Both the position numbers and the translations under genes were made by a program. DNA of 13,630 nucleotides from Candidatus Saccharibacteria bacterium UBA6258 (lineage in GTDB: Bacteria > Patescibacteriota > Saccharimonadia > Saccharimonadales > Saccharimonadaceae), in the NCBI GenBank assembly GCA_002441145.1, contig DJVK01000008.1, positions 1-13,630 on the forward strand, read 5' to 3'. The notes under the pieces were generated by a model. That model saw nothing but the letters and a program-made list of their open reading frames with translations. It was not told where the DNA came from and did no database searches. Shown in pieces: positions 6,937 through 12,329 of this stretch (positions are counted from its first letter, which is position 1; every line of letters starts with the position of its first letter).

Positions 6937-6966
6937 TTGACATTTTAGGTATTTTACTGTTATAAT
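6937..6966 (+). promoter_or_regulatory. Near-consensus sigma70 promoter of the rimB-rimK / rimK operon
   Basis: A perfect -35 TTGACA (6937-6942), an 18-nt spacer and a perfect TATAAT (6961-6966) with an extended-10 TGT at 6958-6960. The ATG at 6974 begins 7 nt after the -10, so transcription should start at or next to the start codon. It is the best promoter in the window. Confidence 0.88.
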
Positions 6967-6973
6967 ATATAGG

Positions 6974-8326
6974 ATGAAAAAAGCAAGCACAACCAAGAGC
7001 CCCGTTGCCGTCATTGGAACGACGGAATTTGTTGTATTGCCGCAAAATAGTGACGCACCCGTACCTGCAAAAGTAGATACTGGCGCAGACGGTTCGGCTG
7101 TCTGGGCAACGGAAATTAACGAACAAGATGGTGAATTGTCATTCGTGCTATTCGCTCCGAGCTCGGCATTTTATACTGGTAAAATTGTTACCACCTCTAA
7201 ATACCGCGTTATTAAAGTCAAAAACTCTTTTGGTACAGACGAATACCGATACAGGGTATGGCTGAGTTTAGTCATTAGTGGAAAGTCGTATTTGACGTCC
7301 TTTACGCTAGCTAATCGCGAGAATAATCGATTCCCAATCTTGATTGGAAAACGATTCTTGAACAAGCGGTTCTTAGTAGATGTGTCGCGTAGTAATATCG
7401 TTACCAACGAACCAACTGGCTCACGAGTCATCGTACTAACGTCTCGCACCGACGAAAATACGAAGGAATTTTTTAATAAGGTTAGCGAAATCGCCGAGGT
7501 TCCGGTCGCACTTTGTAAGTACCGGTTACTAGATTATTTTATTAATGATCAGGGAGAGCCTAAGATTAGCCTGCCTGACGGGACTGACATTGCTTCAGCT
7601 GCATTCGTGTATTTTAAGGCGCATGCACTTTATCCGGAACACGCGGCAGCAATCGCAAGCTACTTGCAATATCGTCACGTTCCTTTTGGCGACCAAGAGC
7701 TACAAGCTCCGGTGTCGCGTTCAAAAATTAGCGAGATGTTCCAACTGGCGTCAGCGGGCGTACAGGTGCCTATGATGACCGTGCAAGACAATAAGACAAA
7801 CGACTTGTTATATAGCGATATAGCGGGTAAGTTAGGTGCTGAATTTGTCCTTAAGGACCCATTCAGTGACCGCGGTATGCGAAATTATATGGTGGGTGAC
7901 GAATCTGAATTTGCCGCTGCACTAGACCGACTGAAAGATACCAAGTCAGTGATTGCTCAGCGGTATATCCCAAACGATGGGTTTTACCGGGTATTAATAA
8001 TGGGTTCGGGCGTCGTACAGATCGTGCATCGTTCTGCCGCGTCGCACGACGATCCACTCAAGCGTCACCTTAATAAACCAAGCGGTTCACCGAATGCGCG
8101 CGAGATGCAGGTAGACGAATGTGATCCGGAAATGATTGCTATCGCCTGCCGCGCAGCGATGGCAATGAGACGCAACGTCGCCGGTGTTGACATATTACAG
8201 GACAAAACGACGAAAAGATGGTATGTTATTGAAGTAAATTATAATCCCGACATGACTAGGGGATTAAGTCAAGAGCATAAGCAGCAAGCATTAGCAGTGT
8301 ATTTGAAGAAAAAAGGACAGCAGTAA
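6974..8326 (+). CDS. RimB-like aspartic protease fused to RimK-like ATP-grasp ligase
   Basis: The protein (450 aa) has two modules. Residues 1-140 match the RimB/COG4067 family (DUF785, once called ATP-dependent zinc protease, retropepsin-like fold). AKVDTGADGSAVWA holds the catalytic-type D35-T-G-A, and FPILIGKRFL plus FLVDVS (120-137) match the end of that domain. Residues 150-450 form a RimK-like ATP-grasp unit with K251, K294 (FVLKDPFSDRG), R339, D406 (AGVDIL), and E420 and N422 (IEVN) at the places of RimK nucleotide and metal ligands, so the ligase appears intact. RimK adds glutamates to ribosomal protein S6, and RimB is associated with removing such tails. The fusion could therefore both add and remove residues; this is inferred. 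It starts at a near-consensus promoter without a Shine-Dalgarno and overlaps rimK by 1 nt (TAATG). Confidence 0.88.
   Translation: MKKASTTKSPVAVIGTTEFVVLPQNSDAPVPAKVDTGADGSAVWATEINEQDGELSFVLFAPSSAFYTGKIVTTSKYRVIKVKNSFGTDEYRYRVWLSLVISGKSYLTSFTLANRENNRFPILIGKRFLNKRFLVDVSRSNIVTNEPTGSRVIVLTSRTDENTKEFFNKVSEIAEVPVALCKYRLLDYFINDQGEPKISLPDGTDIASAAFVYFKAHALYPEHAAAIASYLQYRHVPFGDQELQAPVSRSKISEMFQLASAGVQVPMMTVQDNKTNDLLYSDIAGKLGAEFVLKDPFSDRGMRNYMVGDESEFAAALDRLKDTKSVIAQRYIPNDGFYRVLIMGSGVVQIVHRSAASHDDPLKRHLNKPSGSPNAREMQVDECDPEMIAIACRAAMAMRRNVAGVDILQDKTTKRWYVIEVNYNPDMTRGLSQEHKQQALAVYLKKKGQQ
8313..8317 (+). promoter_or_regulatory. Ribosome-binding site of rimK
   Basis: AAGGA ends 8 nt before the rimK ATG, inside the upstream gene. 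Together with the TAATG overlap it indicates translational coupling. This contrasts with the promoter-proximal genes, which lack such a site. Confidence 0.7.
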
Positions 8327-9237
8327 TGAAAATCGCAATTCTATCGAACGGTACAGGAAATTATTCTACCAAGCGACTTAAAGAAGTTGCTATTGCTCGT
8401 GGTCACGAAGTAAAAGTAATCAAATATCGCGATTGTTATGCATCAATCGAAAAGAACAACCAGACCGTGAGTTATCGTGGCGAAGATTTGTCAAAGTTCG
8501 ATGCTATCATTCCACGTATCGCTAGCCACATGACAAAGTACGGCACGGCTATCGTGCGCCAACTTGAGATGCAAGGTGTCTATGCGATATCGAGCTCAAT
8601 CGCTATCACTCGCTCGCGCGACAAGCTACGCAGTATGCAATTGCTCGCTAAAGCTGGCGTTGGCATTCCTAAAACGGTATTTAGCCGTAACTCTGCTGAC
8701 ATCGACGACCTTATCGATAAGCTTGGTGGCACGCCGGTTATTATCAAGCTGGCTCGTGGTACGCACGGCAACGGCGTGGTATTGGCTGAGTCTAAAAAGG
8801 CCGCTAAATCAGTATTGCAGGCATTCTACCTAACAAACGAAGACGGAACCAACGTCTTGATACAGGAATTCATCAAAGAATCTGCCGGTACTGACATTCG
8901 TGCGTTCGTTGTTGGCGGTCGCGTCGTTGCAAGTATGAAGCGCCAGAGCCTTGATGATGATTTTCGTTCGAACTTACACAAGGGCGGCGAAGGTACTATT
9001 GTTAAACTTACCGACGAAGAACGTAAGATGGCGATTAAAGCAGCAAAGGCGATGGGACTCCATGTTGCCGGTGTCGACCTTATGCGCAGCGCAAATGGCC
9101 CACTTGTCCTAGAAGTAAATGCTAGCCCAGGCTTTGGTATCGAAAAGATTACAGGCCGCGATGTCGCGACGCCAATTATTGAATACGTCGAACGTAATGC
9201 AAAGCGCCGCAACAAAAAAGACTCCGTCGGCGCTTAG
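8326..9237 (+). CDS. rimK: RimK-type alpha-L-glutamate ligase
   Basis: This ATP-grasp ligase (303 aa, close to the 300 aa of E. coli RimK) is of the type that adds glutamate residues to the C-terminus of ribosomal protein S6. Similarity to RimK runs along the whole length: KRLKEVAIARGHEV, FDAIIPRI (58-65), RSRDKLRSMQLLAKAG (K100), VIIKLARGTHGNGVVLAE (K141), DIRAFVVGG (190-198), RSNLHKGG (214-221), AGVDL (D251) and LEVNASPG (E263, N265). The nucleotide-binding lysines and metal ligands all appear present. A short insertion (about 171-176) extends one loop. It is translationally coupled to the protease-ligase fusion by a 1-nt overlap. Whether S6 is the substrate in this organism cannot be told from the window; a different acceptor or poly-glutamate product is possible. 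Confidence 0.92.
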   Translation: MKIAILSNGTGNYSTKRLKEVAIARGHEVKVIKYRDCYASIEKNNQTVSYRGEDLSKFDAIIPRIASHMTKYGTAIVRQLEMQGVYAISSSIAITRSRDKLRSMQLLAKAGVGIPKTVFSRNSADIDDLIDKLGGTPVIIKLARGTHGNGVVLAESKKAAKSVLQAFYLTNEDGTNVLIQEFIKESAGTDIRAFVVGGRVVASMKRQSLDDDFRSNLHKGGEGTIVKLTDEERKMAIKAAKAMGLHVAGVDLMRSANGPLVLEVNASPGFGIEKITGRDVATPIIEYVERNAKRRNKKDSVGA

Positions 9238-9253
9238 TGTACTAACGCGGTAG

Positions 9254-9262
9254 TGCTACAAT
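9254..9262 (+). promoter_or_regulatory. Extended -10 promoter of the small membrane protein gene
   Basis: TGC-TACAAT gives an extended -10, with the hexamer at 9257-9262, 6 nt before the ATG at 9269. There is no Shine-Dalgarno and no good -35. Confidence 0.6.
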
Positions 9263-9268
9263 AGCAGT

Positions 9269-9754
9269 ATGACGTACTTGATCGTACTTGGATTTTACTT
9301 CGCTGCACTATTTGTCATCGGCTTTGCCAGCCGTCGCAGTATGGGTGTTCCAGCGCTGGCATTAACCGCCGGTGCAATCCTAGCAAAACTTTGGACAGAG
9401 AACCTAACGCCGATTGTCGCACAGGCTGGGGTAGTAATTATTCAACCTCCGTTGACAAGCCTTGTGGGCATTACGTTGACGCTCGTGCCAGCACTTATCA
9501 TCTTGGCACGAGCGCCAAAGGTGACGTCGCACCACCATAGTATTTTTGGTAGTTTCGTATTTGCCGTGCTTGGCGTCATGTTGACGTATGGTGCGTTTTC
9601 GAACGCCGTTGTCATGGACGAGGGTAGTAGCAATATTGTCATGGAGATGCTGAAATACGAGCAAATCATCATTACTGTGGCGATCGTACTTGCGTTTGCC
9701 GAAATCTTGTTCTACAAAACGCCGCATCCTTACGCGATGAAAAACAAGAAGTAG
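9269..9754 (+). CDS. Hypothetical multi-pass membrane protein
   Basis: I do not recognise this 161-aa protein. It has about four to five hydrophobic segments: near 4-21 (LIVLGFYFAALFVIGFAS), a weaker one around 27-40, 58-80 (LVGITLTLVPALIIL), 92-112 (SIFGSFVFAVLGVMLTYGAF) and 131-150 (EQIIITVAIVLAFAEILFY). The tail is short and basic (MKNKK). No catalytic motif or signal peptide separate from the first helix is visible. It follows rimK with a 31-nt gap but has its own extended -10 box 6 nt before the ATG, so it is probably transcribed independently of the rim operon. It ends before the tRNA-Lys promoter. Gene reality is well supported by the start context and by TM segments consistent along the frame; function is unknown. 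Confidence 0.75.
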   Translation: MTYLIVLGFYFAALFVIGFASRRSMGVPALALTAGAILAKLWTENLTPIVAQAGVVIIQPPLTSLVGITLTLVPALIILARAPKVTSHHHSIFGSFVFAVLGVMLTYGAFSNAVVMDEGSSNIVMEMLKYEQIIITVAIVLAFAEILFYKTPHPYAMKNKK

Positions 9755-9765
9755 CGTCTTGTCAA

Positions 9766-9795
9766 TTGACAAATAACCCCGTAGAGTGATATATT
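9766..9795 (+). promoter_or_regulatory. Promoter of tRNA-Lys
   Basis: TTGACA (9766-9771), an 18-nt spacer and TATATT (9790-9795) lie about 40 nt upstream of the tRNA. The -35 forms half of the 14-bp perfect palindrome TTGTCAATTGACAA at 9759-9772. The leader between promoter and tRNA contains a small hairpin (about 9814-9831). Confidence 0.75.
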
Positions 9796-9836
9796 TATCA
9801 GAGCTTAGAGTTGTCTCTAGCGTATTCACAATGTAT

Positions 9837-9913
9837 GGGTCCATAGCTCAGCTGGTTAGAGCACCTGCCTTTTAAGCAGGGTGTCGTGGGTTCAAGCCCC
9901 ACTGGACCCTCCA
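9837..9913 (+). tRNA. tRNA-Lys (anticodon TTT), CCA encoded
   Basis: A complete cloverleaf is visible. The acceptor stem is 9837-9843 with 9903-9909 (GGGTCCA/TGGACCC), the D stem 9846-9849 with 9859-9862, the anticodon stem 9864-9868 with 9876-9880 around loop CTTTTAA (anticodon 9871-9873), and the T stem 9886-9890 with 9898-9902 around TTCAAGC. CCA is encoded at 9911-9913. The discriminator base (position 73) is T9910, whereas tRNA-Lys in E. coli and most bacteria has A. The anticodon UUU reads both lysine codons. A strong terminator starts at the CCA itself. Confidence 0.97.
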
Positions 9914-9949
9914 CGTAAACACCCCACCTTGTGTGGGGTTTTTACGTGG
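9911..9949 (+). terminator. Terminator of tRNA-Lys, overlapping its CCA end
   Basis: The core stem ACCCCAC/GTGGGGT (9921-9927 with 9933-9939) around CTTGT is followed by a T run to 9943. The pairing continues outward to 17 bp with a single C-T mismatch (9911-9927 with 9933-9949), so the outer arm pairs the tRNA's own CCA with downstream bases. Confidence 0.88.
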
Positions 9950-10076
9950 GGCCAATTGGGCCTGAATGCCATCGACACCCGTCGGGGTGGAGTGGGTGAG
10001 AATTGCCAGTGGCAGTTCGCAAGGCAAGGTCACAAATGAGCTAGCTCTCATTTGACTGACTTGCGGGGTCGGGGAA
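9950..10076 (+). other. Structured non-coding stretch after tRNA-Lys, unassigned
   Basis: No plausible reading frame is present on either strand. Several potential stems are visible: CACCC/GGGTG around GTCG (about 9985-9998), TTGCC/GGCAA (about 10004-10028), and a strong CAAATGAG/CTCATTTG hairpin (10033-10040 with 10047-10054) extended outward by GCAAG/CTTGC (10024-10028 with 10060-10064). GTGGGGC near 9946-9952 could pair with GCCCCAC near 10086-10092 to close the whole region. It does not show the signatures of RNase P RNA, tmRNA or SRP RNA. It may be a small RNA, the leader of a decayed element, or plain spacer. Confidence 0.35.
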
Positions 10077-10098
10077 CGTGATCGAGCCCCACTTGACC
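10077..10098 (+). repeat. Degenerate copy of the tRNA-Lys 3' end
   Basis: Bases 10077-10098 align with 9885-9908 of the tRNA (T arm and acceptor 3' strand). There are 19 matches over 22 aligned bases and one 2-nt gap in the T stem. AGGTCA at 10027-10032 could pair with TGACCT at 10094-10099, giving a 73-nt tRNA-sized unit, and TAGCTC at 10042-10047 resembles the D-arm start. It is either a decayed tRNA or a relic attachment site, and chance similarity is not excluded. Confidence 0.4.
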
Positions 10099-10122
10099 TG
10101 ATAATTTTGCTTATGCTAAGAT
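10093..10122 (+). promoter_or_regulatory. Promoter of the prepilin gene
   Basis: TTGACC (10093-10098), an 18-nt spacer and TAAGAT (10117-10122) with an extended-10 TGC at 10114-10116. The ATG is 7 nt after the -10 and there is no Shine-Dalgarno. The -35 lies within the tRNA-like copy. Confidence 0.65.
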
Positions 10123-10129
10123 AAGCTCA

Positions 10130-10768
10130 ATGAATAAGACGCGTCGCGACGTAGTACTGAAGGGATTCACTATAGTTGAATTGCTTATCGTTATTGTGGT
10201 GATTGGGATCTTGGCGGCCATCACTGTTGTTGCATACAACGGTATACAATCCAGAGCGTACGGTGCTAAGGCAGCGGCGACAGCCAATATATATGCGAAA
10301 GCATTGAGCATTTACAAAAATACCAATGGCTATTATCCTGACGTTCCTCCAACTCCACCCGCTAAGGATGGAGCTGAGCAATTCCGTTCGTGCTTAGGCG
10401 AGGCTAGTATGTATCCTGCTTCGGGAGAATTTGCTGCGGGCGAATGTGATTATGTTAAATGGACTGGATATCCGGATTGGGGGGTGGTAACCGATCCGAC
10501 AGTGATGGCAGCAATAAAAACAACTCTTAGTCCGATTCCAAATACGATATGGCCGTCAACAGATTCGTATTGGACTGATGGAGCGAGCGATGTGCAGAAA
10601 GACGGTATACGAGGACTCGTATATACTTCCTACCCAACAAACTCCACGACTCCCTCAACGGCTACTATCGTTTATGGCGTACCAGGCACAGAAGTGTGTC
10701 CAAGCGGTATAAAGACCGATAGTTCTAGCACGGATAATGATACATATTGTAAGATCAATTTGAATTAG
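10130..10768 (+). CDS. Type IV prepilin / pseudopilin
   Basis: This 212-aa protein has a class III (prepilin) signal: a short basic leader ending K11-G12, cleavage before F13, Glu at mature position 5 (FTIVE), and a long hydrophobic helix (about 13-36). Prepilin peptidase would remove 12 residues and methylate F13. The mature head is rich in Ser, Thr, Pro and aromatic residues and has four cysteines (C88, C106, C190, C207) that could form two disulfides. Head sequence is not recognisable, so major pilin, minor pilin and competence pseudopilin cannot be told apart. The adjacent comEC favours a DNA-uptake role, but host-contact pili are also known in this group. The start at 10130 is set by the extended -10 box 7 nt upstream. 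No assembly ATPase, platform protein or peptidase gene lies in the window. Confidence 0.92.
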   Translation: MNKTRRDVVLKGFTIVELLIVIVVIGILAAITVVAYNGIQSRAYGAKAAATANIYAKALSIYKNTNGYYPDVPPTPPAKDGAEQFRSCLGEASMYPASGEFAAGECDYVKWTGYPDWGVVTDPTVMAAIKTTLSPIPNTIWPSTDSYWTDGASDVQKDGIRGLVYTSYPTNSTTPSTATIVYGVPGTEVCPSGIKTDSSSTDNDTYCKINLN

Positions 10769-10804
10769 TAATATAGCCATTAGAATCTCAAAAAATAGCA
10801 GGTG

Positions 10805-10813
10805 TGATACCAT
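10805..10813 (+). promoter_or_regulatory. Extended -10 promoter of comEC
   Basis: TGA-TACCAT, with the hexamer at 10808-10813, lies 6 nt before the ATG. The same TACCAT hexamer at the same 6-nt distance precedes the FAD dehydrogenase gene. No good -35 and no Shine-Dalgarno are seen. Confidence 0.55.
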
Positions 10814-10819
10814 ACGTCC

Positions 10820-12271
10820 ATGAATGGCTATTGGTATCGTGCGCGAGTCCATCCTACATGGCATTTTACCGTTGCGTGTTCGGGCATCGTCGCGGGTGTT
10901 GCGCTCGCTAAGTATTTTAATGAATTGCACGATGTTGGCTGGGCGATTATCGCGATAGTACTCATTGCTTTTTCGTTTTGGAGACAGCGGAGAGTATGGT
11001 TGATGGCGGCTTTCCTAGGCGGGTCGTTATTCGGCCTATGGAGGGGAAGCTTGGACCAGCAAAATTTAGTAATGTATCGACCCATGTACGGAAAGCACGT
11101 TCAATTATCCGGGAAAGTAAAAGATGATAGTGAAACGAATCGACGCGGACAGCTCGTGTTGCAGCTCAACAATGTCAGCAATGAAGGGCGGCCACTGGTC
11201 GGCGATCTGTGGGTAACGACATCCGCAAACGATGCGATTCGTCGGGGCGACATTGTGACAATCGACGGCGCACTTGACGAAGGGTTCGGTAATTATGCGG
11301 CTGTGATGTATGATGCCAAATTAGTACGTGTCACGCGCGAACAGCCTGGCGACATCGCGTTAGCGGTACGAGATGATTTTTCAGAAAAGATTAGTATGGG
11401 CATCGATGAACCTGCGGCGAGCCTAGGCACCGGCTACCTACTTGGTCAAAAGCGCGCCCTGCCGGAACATTTGCAAGAGGCTCTGATGATTGCTGGTCTG
11501 ACGCACATCGTCGTAGCTAGCGGGTATAACTTGACGATCTTAGTACGCCTGGCGCGCCGCTTGTTTGAAAAGGTGTCAAAGTATTTAGCGGTACTTTCGA
11601 GCGGATTGTTGATCGGTGGATTCATTGCGATAACCGGTTTGAGCCCTAGCATGACACGAGCAGGATTGGTCGCAGGATTAGGCCTGTGGGCGTGGTATTA
11701 TGGTCGTAAGTTTCACCCGATTACATTGCTACTGTTCGCGGCCGCGGTGACCGTTGTAGTTAATCCGGGATATGCGTGGGGTAATCTTGGATGGGCCCTA
11801 AGCTTTGCCGCGTTCGCGGGCGTCATGATCGTAGCGCCACTACTACAGGCATATTTTTATGGCAACGATCGCCCTGGATTTTTTATACAGTTGCTGGGCG
11901 AAAGTGTGGCTGCGCAGATAGCTACCGCGCCAATAATCCTGCTCGCATTCGGACAATTTAGCAATGTTGCCATCTTCAGTAATATCGTAATTCTTCCGTT
12001 TATTCCGTTCGCGATGCTTCTGACTTTTTTGACTGGACTAGCCGGATATGTAGTGCCAGCCCTAGCGTCATTTGTCGGGTGGCCGGCGGAAGTTTTGCTA
12101 CAGGCCATGATTAGGGTCGTGGAGTGGAGTGCCGGATTGTCATGGGCGCAAAGCGAATGGCAATTTGACTGGTGGCATGTTGGCGTTTGGTATGTCGTAC
12201 TTGGTGCGCTTTGTTGGTATGTGGCGCGAAAAACTAAGTATAGCCTGCGCAATGCCTCGTTAGTGGAATAG
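10820..12271 (+). CDS. comEC: ComEC/Rec2 family DNA-uptake channel, short form
   Basis: This polytopic membrane protein (483 aa) forms the channel that carries single-stranded DNA across the cytoplasmic membrane in natural transformation. N-terminal helices (about 16-31, 40-53, 60-75) are followed by an OB-fold/DUF4131-like soluble segment (about 90-172). The Competence domain comes next. Its signature covers LLGQKRALPEHLQEALMIAG and THIVVASGYNLTIL (about 207-240), then LSPSMTRAGLVAG and several further helices to the end. The family in Bacillus and relatives is usually about 750 aa, with a C-terminal metallo-beta-lactamase-type nuclease domain. That domain is absent: the gene ends cleanly with TAG after the last helix and KTKYSLRN. 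The nuclease may be encoded elsewhere or dispensed with. The gene follows the prepilin gene by 51 bp but has its own extended -10 box. Confidence 0.9.
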   Translation: MNGYWYRARVHPTWHFTVACSGIVAGVALAKYFNELHDVGWAIIAIVLIAFSFWRQRRVWLMAAFLGGSLFGLWRGSLDQQNLVMYRPMYGKHVQLSGKVKDDSETNRRGQLVLQLNNVSNEGRPLVGDLWVTTSANDAIRRGDIVTIDGALDEGFGNYAAVMYDAKLVRVTREQPGDIALAVRDDFSEKISMGIDEPAASLGTGYLLGQKRALPEHLQEALMIAGLTHIVVASGYNLTILVRLARRLFEKVSKYLAVLSSGLLIGGFIAITGLSPSMTRAGLVAGLGLWAWYYGRKFHPITLLLFAAAVTVVVNPGYAWGNLGWALSFAAFAGVMIVAPLLQAYFYGNDRPGFFIQLLGESVAAQIATAPIILLAFGQFSNVAIFSNIVILPFIPFAMLLTFLTGLAGYVVPALASFVGWPAEVLLQAMIRVVEWSAGLSWAQSEWQFDWWHVGVWYVVLGALCWYVARKTKYSLRNASLVE

Positions 12272-12283
12272 CTGGCCGGTATC

Positions 12284-12292
12284 TGTTATAAT
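12284..12292 (+). promoter_or_regulatory. Extended -10 promoter of yebC
   Basis: TGT-TATAAT, hexamer at 12287-12292, lies 37 nt upstream of the yebC ATG, just after the comEC stop. This leaves a real 5' UTR of about 30 nt, in contrast to most genes here. Confidence 0.7.
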
Positions 12293-12321
12293 AAAGAAAA
12301 CGTACGAAATCTAATTGAAGT

Positions 12322-12325
12322 GAGG
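12322..12325 (+). promoter_or_regulatory. Ribosome-binding site of yebC
   Basis: GAGG lies only 4 nt before the ATG, which is shorter than usual. The MSGHSKW start is fixed by homology, so the close spacing looks genuine. Confidence 0.45.
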
Positions 12326-12329
12326 TCTC

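Noticed and set aside
9950..10110. Minus-strand reading frames in the spacer after tRNA-Lys
   Set aside because: They are broken by stops, lack start signals and have no recognisable protein pattern. The stretch reads better as non-coding structure.
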